A stretch of 64,000 bases of DNA from an uncultured Pelagibacteraceae bacterium (GTDB lineage Bacteria; Pseudomonadota; Alphaproteobacteria; Pelagibacterales; Pelagibacteraceae). The notes below the pieces were generated by a model. It was not told the origin of the DNA and searched no databases. It saw nothing but the letters and a program-made list of their open reading frames with translations. Every line of letters begins with the position of its first letter. Position 1 is the stretch's first letter. Shown here in pieces: positions 47,312-56,974 of the stretch. Made by a program: the position numbers and the translations under genes. The stretch lies in assembly GCA_902571135.1 (NCBI GenBank), contig CACGAU010000001.1, positions 1 to 64,000 on the forward strand. The letters run 5' to 3'.

Positions 47312-47457
47312 TTTAAAAATTATGAAATTCTAATAAAATCTGCTAATTATATCAAATAACCCTCATTATATTAATGATAAATAGATATTCACGAAAAGAA
47401 TTAACTAAGATTTGGTCAGATGAAAATAAATACAAAATCTGGCTTGATGTTGAAATA
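47312..47457 (+). repeat. Right copy of the map/purB junction repeat
   Basis: Contains a degenerate relic of the map C-terminal codons (47312-47373, out of frame) followed by the intact purB 5' end. It aligns with 42250-42395. The map part cannot be translated as map, so it serves only as purB upstream DNA. Confidence 0.7.
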
Positions 47458-48666
47458 GCAGCCGCTGAATCAATGGAAAAACTTGGTCAAATCCCTAAAG
47501 GAGTTGCATCAGTTGTAAGAAAAAAAACTAAAATTAATGTTGGTAGAATTCAAAAAATAGAGACTGAGGTAAAACACGATGTAATTGCATTTCTTACTTC
47601 TGTAACCGAAAGAGCTGGTATCAAAGCAAGATATCTTCACCAGGGGATGACTTCTTCAGATGTTTTAGATACTAGTTTCAATATTCAGTTGGTTCAGTCA
47701 GGTAAAATTATTTTAAAGAATATTGATCAAATTTTAAAAGTTTTAAAAAGACAGGCAAAAAAGTATAAATTTACACCTTGTATGGGAAGAAGCCATGGTA
47801 TCCATGCTGAACCTATTACGTTTGGTTTAAAATTGGCTTCATTTTATGAGGAATTTAAAAGAAATAGAAAAAGATTAAAAGATGCTATTGATGAAGTTTC
47901 TACTTGTGCAATTTCTGGTGCCGTTGGAACATATGCTAATATTAATCCAAATGTCGAAAAACATGTAGCAAAAAAATTAGGTTTAAAAGTTGAACCAATT
48001 TCCTCACAAGTAATCCCAAGAGATAGACATGCATTTTATTTTTCTGTTTTAGGAATTATTGCAGGATCTATTGAAAGAGTAGCCGTTGAAATAAGACATC
48101 TTCAAAGAACTGAAGTTTATGAACTTCAAGAATATTTCTCTAAAAATCAAAAAGGCTCTTCTGCAATGCCTCATAAAAAAAATCCAATTTTGAGCGAAAA
48201 TTTAACAGGACTTGCTAGAATGGTCAGAAGCGCTGTAATCCCCGCACTAGAAAATATTGCTCTTTGGCATGAAAGAGATATCTCTCATTCAAGTGTTGAA
48301 AGAAATATTGGACCAGACGCTAACATAACAACTGATTTTGCTTTGGCTAGACTTGTAAATATTTTAGATAATATGATTGTTTATCCAAAAAAAATGCTTG
48401 AAAATTTAAATTTAACAAAAGGTTTAATTTTTTCTCAGGAAGTTATGTTGGAGCTTACTAAATCAGGTTTGAGCAGAGAAAAATCGTATAGATTAGTTCA
48501 AACTTATGCAAAAAAATGTTTTGCAGAAAATTTAAACTTAATTGATGTCATTTCATCTGATAAATTTATAATGAGTAAAATTTCACCAAAAAAACTAAAA
48601 TCTATATTTAATTATTCTAAACACTTTAAAAATGTCAATTTTATCTTTAGGAGAGTTTTTAAATAA
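47374..48666 (+). CDS. purB: Adenylosuccinate lyase
   Basis: Cleaves SAICAR and adenylosuccinate in purine synthesis. 430 residues of the fumarase/aspartase superfamily with the signature [12 protein letters not shown] near residue 266 and the catalytic His block SSDVLDTSF. It starts the purine gene run; the purC ATG overlaps its stop by one base. Its 5' end exists as a second, truncated copy at 42310. Confidence 0.97.
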   Translation: MINRYSRKELTKIWSDENKYKIWLDVEIAAAESMEKLGQIPKGVASVVRKKTKINVGRIQKIETEVKHDVIAFLTSVTERAGIKARYLHQGMTSSDVLDTSFNIQLVQSGKIILKNIDQILKVLKRQAKKYKFTPCMGRSHGIHAEPITFGLKLASFYEEFKRNRKRLKDAIDEVSTCAISGAVGTYANINPNVEKHVAKKLGLKVEPISSQVIPRDRHAFYFSVLGIIAGSIERVAVEIRHLQRTEVYELQEYFSKNQKGSSAMPHKKNPILSENLTGLARMVRSAVIPALENIALWHERDISHSSVERNIGPDANITTDFALARLVNILDNMIVYPKKMLENLNLTKGLIFSQEVMLELTKSGLSREKSYRLVQTYAKKCFAENLNLIDVISSDKFIMSKISPKKLKSIFNYSKHFKNVNFIFRRVFK

Positions 48667-49451
48667 TGAAAAAAGGTAAAAAATTATACGAAGGAAAAGC
48701 TAAAATCATTTATGCAACAAATGATAAAAACTTAGTTATCCAATATTTTAAAGATGATGCAACTGCATTCAACAATCAAAAAAAAACTATCATTGAAGGT
48801 AAAGGTGTTCTGAATAACAGAATATCAGAACATATACTCTCCAACCTCTCGCAAATAGGAATTAAAAATCATTTAATAAAAAGATTAAATATGCGTGAGC
48901 AAATTATAAAACTTGTGGAAATAATTCCAATCGAATTCATTGTAAGAAATGTTGCGACAGGTTCAATTACTAAAAGATTAGGTATTGAGGACGGTACTGT
49001 TTTAAAAGAGCCTCTAATTGAATACTGCTTAAAGGATGACAAGCTTGGAGATCCATTAATATCTGAAGAGCATATTTTAGCATTTGATTGGGCGACAAAA
49101 ACAGAAATAGATAAAGTTAAAAAAATGATTTTAAGAATTAATGATTTTATGATTGGGATGTTTAGAGGTGTTGGAATTAAACTTATCGATTTTAAATTAG
49201 AATTTGGAAGAATTAAAATTGATGGAAAAAATGAAGTTATTTTAGCAGATGAAATTAGTCCTGATACATGCAGATTATGGGACAGTATTACAGAAAAAAA
49301 ATTAGATAAAGACCGATTTAGAAAAGATCTAGGAGATTTAATTCCTGCCTATACTGAGGTTGCTAAAAGATTAGGTATACTCCATGAACAATCTAATGTT
49401 TCAGCAGTAAATGTAACTAAATTATCTTCAGTTAAAAGAAAGAATAAATGA
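48666..49451 (+). CDS. purC: Phosphoribosylaminoimidazole-succinocarboxamide synthase (SAICAR synthase)
   Basis: Condenses CAIR with Asp. 261 residues; starts [14 protein letters not shown] and has [15 protein letters not shown] and [15 protein letters not shown] as family blocks. It overlaps purB by one base and purS by four. Its product is the substrate of PurB, so neighbours catalyse consecutive steps. Confidence 0.97.
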   Translation: MKKGKKLYEGKAKIIYATNDKNLVIQYFKDDATAFNNQKKTIIEGKGVLNNRISEHILSNLSQIGIKNHLIKRLNMREQIIKLVEIIPIEFIVRNVATGSITKRLGIEDGTVLKEPLIEYCLKDDKLGDPLISEEHILAFDWATKTEIDKVKKMILRINDFMIGMFRGVGIKLIDFKLEFGRIKIDGKNEVILADEISPDTCRLWDSITEKKLDKDRFRKDLGDLIPAYTEVAKRLGILHEQSNVSAVNVTKLSSVKRKNK

Positions 49452-49690
49452 AAATTTCTGTAATCATCACTCTAAAAAAAGATGTGCTTGATCCGCAAGG
49501 AAAAGTTATTCATCAAACTCTTGATGGAATGGGTTTTGATGATGTTAATGAAGTTAGACAAGGTAAATATTTTGAAATAGAAACTAAAGAAACTGATAAT
49601 GAAAAAGCAAAAGCAAAAGTTGAGGAAATGTGCAAAAAACTTTTGGCAAATCTTGTAATTGAAAATTATAAAATTATTGATCCAAAGTAA
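49448..49690 (+). CDS. purS: FGAM synthase subunit PurS
   Basis: 80-residue bridging subunit of the three-part FGAM synthase. Pattern [20 protein letters not shown] with [16 protein letters not shown] is diagnostic. It precedes purQ and purL and overlaps purC by four bases. Confidence 0.95.
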   Translation: MKISVIITLKKDVLDPQGKVIHQTLDGMGFDDVNEVRQGKYFEIETKETDNEKAKAKVEEMCKKLLANLVIENYKIIDPK

Positions 49691-49693
49691 TTA

Positions 49694-50377
49694 ATGAAAT
49701 CATCAGTTATTACTTTTCCAGGTTCAAATTGCGACAGAGACATGGATGTTGCTCTAAAAAAATTTGGATTTAAAAATAAAATGGTTTGGCATGCTGATGC
49801 TGAATTACCAAAAAGTGATTTGGTTGTATTACCGGGTGGATTTTCATATGGTGATTACTTGAGATGTGGAAGTATGGCATCTAAATCAAAAATAATGCAG
49901 TCTGTAATTAATTTTGCAAATTCAGGAGGTATGGTTATGGGTATCTGTAATGGATTTCAAATATTAGTTGAAACTGGTTTGGTTCCAGGTGTTTTGCTTA
50001 GAAACAAATATTTAGAATTTATTTGTAAAAATGTTTTTGTAAAGATTGGCGATAAAAATAATAAATATTTTAAAAATGTTAATAACGATGTTTTAGAATT
50101 TCATATAGCTCATAATGAAGGAAATTATTTTTGTACTAATGATCAATTAAAAGAAATTGAAGATAATAATCAAATAGCTATTAATTATTGTGATGAAAAT
50201 GGAAAAATAGAAGATCAATTTAATCCTAATGGATCCATAAAAAATATTGCTGGTATATTTAATAAAGAAAAAAATGTTCTAGGAATGATGCCCCACCCTG
50301 AAAGAATGATTGATGCATCTCTATCTGGTGAGGATGGATCATTATTTTTTAAAAACTTAATAAACAACTTAAAATGA
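49694..50377 (+). CDS. purQ: FGAM synthase glutaminase subunit PurQ
   Basis: Class I glutamine amidotransferase, 227 residues, that feeds ammonia to PurL. The nucleophile Cys is in MVMGICNGFQILVE near residue 86; the catalytic His and Glu lie in MMPHPERM. VVLPGGFSYGDYLR is a further family block. The purL start overlaps its stop by four bases. Confidence 0.96.
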   Translation: MKSSVITFPGSNCDRDMDVALKKFGFKNKMVWHADAELPKSDLVVLPGGFSYGDYLRCGSMASKSKIMQSVINFANSGGMVMGICNGFQILVETGLVPGVLLRNKYLEFICKNVFVKIGDKNNKYFKNVNNDVLEFHIAHNEGNYFCTNDQLKEIEDNNQIAINYCDENGKIEDQFNPNGSIKNIAGIFNKEKNVLGMMPHPERMIDASLSGEDGSLFFKNLINNLK

Positions 50378-52566
50378 TTGTAAACGAACAAGTAGCAGTT
50401 GATCACGGTTTAAAGAAAGATGAATACGCTAAAATTTGTGAGTTATTAAAGAGAACCCCTAATATTACAGAACTAGGGATATTTTCTGCAATGTGGAATG
50501 AACATTGTTCTTATAAATCATCAAGATTACATTTAAAAAAACTACCCACTAAAGGAAAAAAAGTTATTCAAGGTCCTGGAGAAAATGCGGGTGTTATCGA
50601 TATTGAGGATAATGATGCAATAGTTTTTAAAATAGAAAGTCACAATCACCCTTCATTTATTGAACCTTATCAAGGTGCTGCTACCGGTGTTGGTGGCATA
50701 ATGCGTGATGTATTTACAATGGGTGCAAGACCAATAGCTAACTTAAACTCTATTCATTTTGGATCACCACAACATAAAAAAACGAAAAATTTATTAAGAG
50801 GTGTTGTTCATGGCATAGGCGGTTATGGAAACTGCATGGGTGTTCCTACAATTGCTGGACAAACAAGTTTTGATAGCTCCTACAACGGAAATATTTTAGT
50901 TAACGCTATGACATTAGGATTAGTCAAAAAAGATAAGATTTTTTACTCTAAAGCTGCAGGTTTAAATAAACCAGTTATTTATGTTGGGTCTAAAACTGGG
51001 AGAGACGGAATACATGGAGCAAGTATGGCTTCAGCTAGTTTTGATGAAAAAATAGAAGAAAAAAAACCAACAGTTCAAGTTGGTGATCCATTTACTGAAA
51101 AACTATTGCTTGAGGCTTGTTTGGAGTTAATGGCAGGAGATTCAATTATAGCTATACAGGATATGGGTGCCGCTGGTTTAACATCATCAAGTATTGAAAT
51201 GGCATCTAAAGGAAACCTTGGAATTGAAATCAATTTAAACAAAGTACCATGCAGAGAAACTAAAATGACACCTTACGAAATTATGCTTTCTGAGAGCCAA
51301 GAAAGAATGTTAATTGTTTTAGAAAACGGCAAAGAAAAACAAGCAAAAAAAATATTTGATAAATGGAACTTGGATTTTGCAGTAATTGGAAAAACAACTA
51401 AATCTAAAAAAATAGAACTTTATTTTGATGAAGAAAAAGTTGCAGACATTCCGGTTAATACTTTGGTTGAAAACTCTCCTATGTATGATCGTAAATGGAA
51501 AAAAGCAAAACTTCCTAAAAGGAATATAATCAAAAAAGAAGATATTAAACATTTAAAAATTATTGATGTATTAAAAAAAGTTTTAGCTAATCCAAACGTT
51601 TGCAGCAAAGAATGGATTTGGCAACAATATGATCATACGGTAATGGGAGACACTATTCAGAAACCTGGTGGGGATGCAGGTGTTGTAAAAGTTCATGGAA
51701 CAGATAAAGCTGTAGCCGCTACTGTAGATTCCTCTGCAGTTTATTGTTGGGCCCACCCTTTAACTGGTGGAAAGCAAGTAGTTTGTGAAAGTTTTAGAAA
51801 TCTTATATCAGTTGGTGCAAGACCAATTGCTATTACTAATTGTTTAAATTTTGGTAGTCCAGAAAATGAAGAAAATATGGGAGAGTTTGTTGAATGTGTT
51901 CAAGGTATTGGTGCAGCAAGCGATTATTTAAAGTTCCCAGTAGTTTCTGGAAATGTATCTTTCTATAACCAAACAAAAGATCAAGGCATAAAACCCACTC
52001 CTGCAATTGGTGGTGTTGGGTTAATCAAAGATTATAAAAAAATGATTACTATGGATTTTAAAGAAGTTGATAATTTAGTTTTAGTAATTGGAAAAACCGA
52101 AGGACATATTGATCAAAGTTTATTTGCAAGAGCTATTTTAGATGAAAAAAATGGACCTCCACCTGAAGTAAATCTATTTAATGAAAAAAATAATGGAGAA
52201 ACATTGCTCAAATTGATTGATAATAATTTGATAAAAAGCGCACACGATGTTTCTTTAGGTGGTATAATTACTGCTGTTGCAAAGATGTGTATTAAAGGAA
52301 AAAAAGGAATAAATATTCAAAAACCTAAATATTTAATTAATGAATTAGAGTACTTATTTGCTGAAGATCAAGGTAGATATATACTGGAAATTAACAAAAA
52401 AAATTTTAAAAAAGTAGCAGATATATTGAATAAAAATGCAGTCCATTTTGATGAACTTGGCACAGTTAATGAAAATGAAATATATATTAATGATAAGACA
52501 AAAGTTACAATTGACGAATTATCAACTTCGAATACAAATTGGCTAACAAACTATATGAGTAAATAA
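50374..52566 (+). CDS. purL: FGAM synthase large subunit PurL (small type)
   Basis: ATP-dependent synthase of 730 residues, the short form that needs PurS and PurQ. KIESHNHPSFIEPYQGAATG near residue 91 and IQDMGAAGLTSSSIEMASKG near residue 260 are diagnostic. The bolA start overlaps its stop by one base. Confidence 0.97.
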   Translation: MIVNEQVAVDHGLKKDEYAKICELLKRTPNITELGIFSAMWNEHCSYKSSRLHLKKLPTKGKKVIQGPGENAGVIDIEDNDAIVFKIESHNHPSFIEPYQGAATGVGGIMRDVFTMGARPIANLNSIHFGSPQHKKTKNLLRGVVHGIGGYGNCMGVPTIAGQTSFDSSYNGNILVNAMTLGLVKKDKIFYSKAAGLNKPVIYVGSKTGRDGIHGASMASASFDEKIEEKKPTVQVGDPFTEKLLLEACLELMAGDSIIAIQDMGAAGLTSSSIEMASKGNLGIEINLNKVPCRETKMTPYEIMLSESQERMLIVLENGKEKQAKKIFDKWNLDFAVIGKTTKSKKIELYFDEEKVADIPVNTLVENSPMYDRKWKKAKLPKRNIIKKEDIKHLKIIDVLKKVLANPNVCSKEWIWQQYDHTVMGDTIQKPGGDAGVVKVHGTDKAVAATVDSSAVYCWAHPLTGGKQVVCESFRNLISVGARPIAITNCLNFGSPENEENMGEFVECVQGIGAASDYLKFPVVSGNVSFYNQTKDQGIKPTPAIGGVGLIKDYKKMITMDFKEVDNLVLVIGKTEGHIDQSLFARAILDEKNGPPPEVNLFNEKNNGETLLKLIDNNLIKSAHDVSLGGIITAVAKMCIKGKKGINIQKPKYLINELEYLFAEDQGRYILEINKKNFKKVADILNKNAVHFDELGTVNENEIYINDKTKVTIDELSTSNTNWLTNYMSK

Positions 52567-52796
52567 TGGCGATGGATTTAAAAGAAATTGAGAATTTTAT
52601 AAAAGAGGCAATACCAGATGCAATTGTTGAAATACAAGATTTGGCAGGTGATGGAAATCATTATTCAGCAATAGTTACGTCTTCTCAATTTTCAGGAAAA
52701 AGCAAAATTGAGCAACATAAAATGGTTTACAACTCATTAAAGGGAAGAATGGGTAATGAACTACATGCATTAGCAATTAAAACAAAGGAGAATTAA
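52566..52796 (+). CDS. BolA family protein
   Basis: 76 residues with the BolA fold pattern: IKEAIPDAIVEIQDLAGDGNHY and FSGKSKIEQHKMVYNSLKG, then LHALAIKT. It directly precedes a CGFS monothiol glutaredoxin; BolA and CGFS glutaredoxins form [2Fe-2S]-bridged complexes in iron-sulfur trafficking. Adjacent gene order supports this partnership. A regulatory role cannot be inferred. Confidence 0.92.
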   Translation: MAMDLKEIENFIKEAIPDAIVEIQDLAGDGNHYSAIVTSSQFSGKSKIEQHKMVYNSLKGRMGNELHALAIKTKEN

Positions 52797-53135
52797 ATGG
52801 ATCAACAAACAAATGATTTAATAAAAAATGAAATTGAAAAAAACGAAGTATGTTTGTTTATGAAAGGCACACCTGACGCTCCTCAATGTGGATTTTCAAT
52901 GGCTACATCAAATATTTTAAAAATTCTAGAAGTAAATTTCAAAGGTATAAATGTTTTAGAAAATCAAAATCTAAGAGAAGGTATTAAAGTTTTTAGTGAT
53001 TGGCCAACAATCCCACAACTTTATGTTAAAAATGAATTTATCGGTGGATGTGATATTGTAAAAGAAATGTACGAAACTGGTGAATTGGCAAAACTTTTTG
53101 AAAGTAAAAATATAAATTATAAGCCTAAAAGCTAA
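52797..53135 (+). CDS. grxD: Monothiol glutaredoxin, CGFS type
   Basis: 112 residues. The CGFS active site is at residues 31-34, and the GSH-binding block WPTIPQLYVKNEFIGGCDIV follows. It carries and transfers Fe-S clusters together with BolA, which ends at the base before its ATG. The stop codon directly adjoins the stop of convergent rpsD with no intervening base. Confidence 0.95.
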   Translation: MDQQTNDLIKNEIEKNEVCLFMKGTPDAPQCGFSMATSNILKILEVNFKGINVLENQNLREGIKVFSDWPTIPQLYVKNEFIGGCDIVKEMYETGELAKLFESKNINYKPKS

Positions 53136-53753
53136 TTATCTAGAATAATATTCAATTACTAAATTAGGTTCCATAACTATTGGGTATGGAACTTCTTCAA
53201 ATTTTGGAACTCTAACAAACTTTAGTTTTTTATTTTTTTCATCCATTTGAATATATTCTGGAGTTTCTCTTTCTTTATTTGCAAGAGCAATATCAATTAT
53301 TGCAAGTTGTTTAGATTTATCTCTTATTTCAATTGAATCTTCTTCTCTAACTAAATAGCTTGCTATATTCACTTTTTTACCATTTACTTTTACATGGCTA
53401 TGATTGATTAACTGTCTAGCTGAAAAAATTGTTGTTGCAAACTTTGCTCTATAAATTACTGCATCTAATCGTCTTTCAAGAAGGCCAATTAAATTTTCAC
53501 CAGTATCACCTTTGAGCATTACTGCTTTTTTGTAAATATTTCTAAATTGTCTCTCGTTAATATTGCCATAATAGGCTTTTAACTTTTGTTTAGCCTGTAG
53601 TTGAATTCCGTAATCTGAAGGTTTAGATGTTTTAGTTTGACCGTGCTGACCTGGTCCATATGCTCTAGTATTAAAAGGACTTTTAGGTCTACCCCAGAGA
53701 TTAACTTTTAATCTTCTGTCTACTTTATGTTTAGAGTTTAATCTTTTTGTCAT
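53136..53753 (-). CDS. rpsD: 30S ribosomal protein S4
   Basis: 16S rRNA-binding assembly protein, 205 residues. The S4 domain (about 95-155) has [20 protein letters not shown] and [20 protein letters not shown]. It lies away from the alpha operon, where E. coli rpsD resides, so S4 feedback on rpsM would have to act at a distance. It is convergent with grxD with zero spacing. Confidence 0.97.
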   Translation of the reverse strand: MTKRLNSKHKVDRRLKVNLWGRPKSPFNTRAYGPGQHGQTKTSKPSDYGIQLQAKQKLKAYYGNINERQFRNIYKKAVMLKGDTGENLIGLLERRLDAVIYRAKFATTIFSARQLINHSHVKVNGKKVNIASYLVREEDSIEIRDKSKQLAIIDIALANKERETPEYIQMDEKNKKLKFVRVPKFEEVPYPIVMEPNLVIEYYSR

Positions 53754-53793
53754 TTGATAGTGGGCTTTATAAACTTACTCATCATTTTGTCAA

Positions 53794-54507
53794 TCAACGT
53801 TTTTTACCTAAACTTGCAAATACCCCTGATAAAATACGTGTTTCTTTAGTAGATAATTCCATTCTATAAAAAATATTCCTCAAGTTCTCGAGCATTATCG
53901 GTTTCTTTTCTTTTGACTTAAAGAAATTAATATCTTCAAGATTCTGTATACAAAGATTTGCCATAGCGACTATCTCTTTTTTAGATGCTGGTTTAACTTT
54001 ATTTGATTTTTTAAAAGAAGATGCTTTTGAGTTAATAATACTTGATAGATATTGAGCAATTATTATCAAGCTGTGAGATAGGTTTAATGATTTAAAATCA
54101 GAATTAGTTGGAATTTGAAGAGTATAATTTGCGTAGCTTATTTCATTATTTGATAGGCCAGATGCTTCTGAGCCAAATAAAAAAGCTATTTTCTTTTTAA
54201 GATTAATTTTTTTTAAATCTTCTAATTGGATATGTTTAATATTTTTATTTCTAAATCGTGCTGATGTCGCAATTACAATATCAATATTTTTTAAAGGTTT
54301 TTCTAAATTTTCAAAATTTTTTGCCTTATTAATTATATCTTTTGCTCCTACTGAGGTTGCTAAAATTTTATCATTTGGAAATATTGGTTTTGGATCAATA
54401 ACAATAAGTTTATTAAAATTAAAATTTTTCATACCTCTCGCACAAGCTCCTATATTTTCTGAAAGTTGAGGTTTGTGTAAAATGAAAGAAATATTATTAA
54501 CAGACAT
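53794..54507 (-). CDS. trmJ: tRNA (cytidine/uridine-2'-O-)-methyltransferase, TrmJ type
   Basis: SPOUT methyltransferase, 237 residues. FILHKPQLSENIGACARGMKNF is motif 1, LFGSEASGLSNNEI near residue 115 is motif 2, and SLNLSHSLIIIAQYL is motif 3. TrmJ modifies position 32 of tRNAs. The C-terminal extension fits TrmJ. It overlaps the DUF1989 gene by one base. Confidence 0.88.
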   Translation of the reverse strand: MSVNNISFILHKPQLSENIGACARGMKNFNFNKLIVIDPKPIFPNDKILATSVGAKDIINKAKNFENLEKPLKNIDIVIATSARFRNKNIKHIQLEDLKKINLKKKIAFLFGSEASGLSNNEISYANYTLQIPTNSDFKSLNLSHSLIIIAQYLSSIINSKASSFKKSNKVKPASKKEIVAMANLCIQNLEDINFFKSKEKKPIMLENLRNIFYRMELSTKETRILSGVFASLGKKR

Positions 54508-55370
54508 TAATCTATGCCATGATTTCTGTTATAATTGGAAATAGCTGATGGTTTAATATCATTTAGATATTGTGGATCTACTGTCCAAATAGAAACTTTT
54601 AATGGATAACATTTTGCAACATCAGATGAGTGTTCAGATCCACAATCACCTCCTGGACAAGCAGAAAGAGCACCCAATAAATCAGTTTCAGCAAAAAATT
54701 CCAAATAATCACCAGGTCTTACAGGACTTGCTTTCATGAAGTATTGTTTAGTATCATTGGTAAATCCAGTTAACATAAAAACATTTAATACATCATGAAC
54801 TATATTTTCTGCGTGGTCTAATTGAACATTTTTTTCTTTAACCAAAGCTCTTGTTAAATTTGAATGACAACAATAATGATAATCGTTATCACTCAAAAGT
54901 TTTGATGTATACGGATCACATCTTGTACCAATTACATCATGAACTGATCCTCCATCTTTATCATAATCATACCAATCTAAAGTATCCCAAGTTATTGTTG
55001 CTAAAGATCTAAGATAGGGAAAACTACTAAACATTTTATCTCCAACAGAAAGATGAGTTCCATAGAGTGCTCTTGTTTTTCCTGAATAAAACTTTTCTTC
55101 TAAATTATTTAAATTAAATAAATTTAAATCTCCTACCTGAGGTCCTTCTACACTTTCAATTCTAAAAAACTCACCATATTTAACTTCAAATGTTTTCGCA
55201 TCTCTTGGGGGTATTAGAACTTCATCTTTTTTAACCAAGTATTTTCGAGCAGAATGTAAAATACTCAAATTTTTTTCTTCAATATTAGTATTTGGGTAAC
55301 AAACTACTGGTTTTGCTCCTATTCTATCTTTTAGATCAGATGGTTTTTGAGAAAATTTTTTAATTTTCAT
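54507..55370 (-). CDS. DUF1989 / urea carboxylase-associated family protein
   Basis: 287 residues of the DUF1989 family (PF09347). Recognisable features are FFRIESVEGPQVGDLNLF, a HDVIGTRCDPY block, CCHSNLTRAL and SACPGGDCGSEHSSD, with several Cys and His that could bind a metal. Relatives often sit by urea carboxylase, but none is seen here. It lies between cimA and trmJ, two bases from cimA. The biochemical role is not known. Confidence 0.8.
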   Translation of the reverse strand: MKIKKFSQKPSDLKDRIGAKPVVCYPNTNIEEKNLSILHSARKYLVKKDEVLIPPRDAKTFEVKYGEFFRIESVEGPQVGDLNLFNLNNLEEKFYSGKTRALYGTHLSVGDKMFSSFPYLRSLATITWDTLDWYDYDKDGGSVHDVIGTRCDPYTSKLLSDNDYHYCCHSNLTRALVKEKNVQLDHAENIVHDVLNVFMLTGFTNDTKQYFMKASPVRPGDYLEFFAETDLLGALSACPGGDCGSEHSSDVAKCYPLKVSIWTVDPQYLNDIKPSAISNYNRNHGID

Positions 55371-55372
55371 TC

Positions 55373-56974
55373 TTACGAACTTCCAGGAGCTTTATCCTTG
55401 AATAGCTTATAATCCAAACTATCAACTAGAGCTTTGAAAGAAGCATCAATTATATTTGGTGATACTCCAATGGTAAACCAATTAACACCTTTCGAGTCTG
55501 TACTTTCAATACTAACTCTTGTTACAGCTTCTGTACCAGTGTTTAAAATTCTAACTTTGTAATCAACTAGTCTTAAATCTTTTAAATATTCTGAATATTT
55601 AGCAAGCTTGTTAACATTCTTTCTAATTGCATTGTCTAGAGCATTAACAGGTCCGTTTCCTTGTCCTTCACACAAAATTTTGTCTCCATCTACTTCTAAT
55701 TGAGCTTTTGCATATGAAACTATTTCTCCTGCATTATCCTTCTTTACCGAAACATCATATTCATTAATAGAAATATATCTTGGTATCTCCCCCATTAATC
55801 TTCGAGCTAACAACTCAAAGGATGCGTCAGCACCATCATAACTATAACCAATAAATTCACGATCTTTCACTTCATCTAAAAGTTTTTTAATTTTTGGATT
55901 ACTTTTCTCAACTTTAATTCCAATTGAATTCAATCTGGACATTATATTGGATTGTCCCGATTGATCTGAAACAACTATATTTCTAGAGTTTCCAACTTCT
56001 TCTGGATTTATGTGCTCATAGGTTTTGGGATCTTTTTGAACTGCTGAAACATGCATTCCGCCCTTATGAGAAAAAGCAGAAGCTCCAACATAAGGTAAAT
56101 GTTTATTGGGTTTTCTATTTAATATCTCATCTAATAATCTTGAGCATTGAGTTAAGTTTTTTAAATTTTCTCTTTTAATATTTAGTTCAAACTTATCTGA
56201 AAAATCTTTCTTTAAAAAAAATGAGGGAATCAATGACATTAAATTAGCATTTCCACATCTTTCACCCAAACCATTGATTGTGCCCTGGACTTGTCTAACA
56301 CCAGCTTGAACTGCTGCAAGACTATTAGCTACCGCATTTTCAGTATCATTATGAGCATGTATTCCTAAATTTTTTCCAGGAATTTGCTTACTTACATTAG
56401 ATACAATTTCTGTTATCTCGTGTGGAAGTGTACCGCCGTTAGTATCACATAATACAATCCATCTAGCACCATTATCAAAAGCAGCTTTTAAACATGACAT
56501 TGCATATTCAGGATTCGCTTTATATCCATCAAAAAAATGTTCAGCATCAAACATGAACTCTTTTCCAGATTTAACAATATGTTTTGTACTTTCACTTATA
56601 TTCGTTAAATTCTGCTCATTACTTATTCCTAATGCGACATCTACTTGAAAATCCCATGATTTTCCAAACAAGCAAACAGAGGTGCTTTTTGAATTAATTA
56701 ATGATGAAAGCATAGGATCATTCTCTGCGCTGTGTTCAGATTTTTTAGTCATTCCAAATGCGGTTAATTTCGTTGTTTTAAAATTATGATCCTTGTTGAA
56801 AAACTCAGTATCAGTTGGATTTGCACCTGGCCAACCTCCTTCAACATAATCCACACCCAATTTATCTAAAGCAGAAGATATTTTTTCCTTATCATCAATT
56901 GAAAAATCTACACCTTGAGTTTGTGCACCATCACGCAGTGTTGTGTCAAATATATAAAGTTGCTCTTTGCTCAT
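55373..56974 (-). CDS. cimA: (R)-citramalate synthase
   Basis: Condenses pyruvate with acetyl-CoA to citramalate, a threonine-independent start for isoleucine synthesis. 533 residues: an HMGL-like TIM barrel with DTTLRDGAQTQG at residues 9-20, HAHNDTENAVANSLAAV, and the GGWPGANPTDTEFF block typical of this class, then a LeuA-type regulatory C-terminal domain. 2-isopropylmalate or homocitrate synthase are less likely, because the GGWPG block marks the CimA subgroup. It overlaps cysS by four bases. Confidence 0.88.
   Translation of the reverse strand: MSKEQLYIFDTTLRDGAQTQGVDFSIDDKEKISSALDKLGVDYVEGGWPGANPTDTEFFNKDHNFKTTKLTAFGMTKKSEHSAENDPMLSSLINSKSTSVCLFGKSWDFQVDVALGISNEQNLTNISESTKHIVKSGKEFMFDAEHFFDGYKANPEYAMSCLKAAFDNGARWIVLCDTNGGTLPHEITEIVSNVSKQIPGKNLGIHAHNDTENAVANSLAAVQAGVRQVQGTINGLGERCGNANLMSLIPSFFLKKDFSDKFELNIKRENLKNLTQCSRLLDEILNRKPNKHLPYVGASAFSHKGGMHVSAVQKDPKTYEHINPEEVGNSRNIVVSDQSGQSNIMSRLNSIGIKVEKSNPKIKKLLDEVKDREFIGYSYDGADASFELLARRLMGEIPRYISINEYDVSVKKDNAGEIVSYAKAQLEVDGDKILCEGQGNGPVNALDNAIRKNVNKLAKYSEYLKDLRLVDYKVRILNTGTEAVTRVSIESTDSKGVNWFTIGVSPNIIDASFKALVDSLDYKLFKDKAPGSS

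Noticed and set aside
47303..47373. Purine riboswitch upstream of purB
   Set aside because: The 71 bases show no purine aptamer pairing; they are explained as a relic of the map 3' end.
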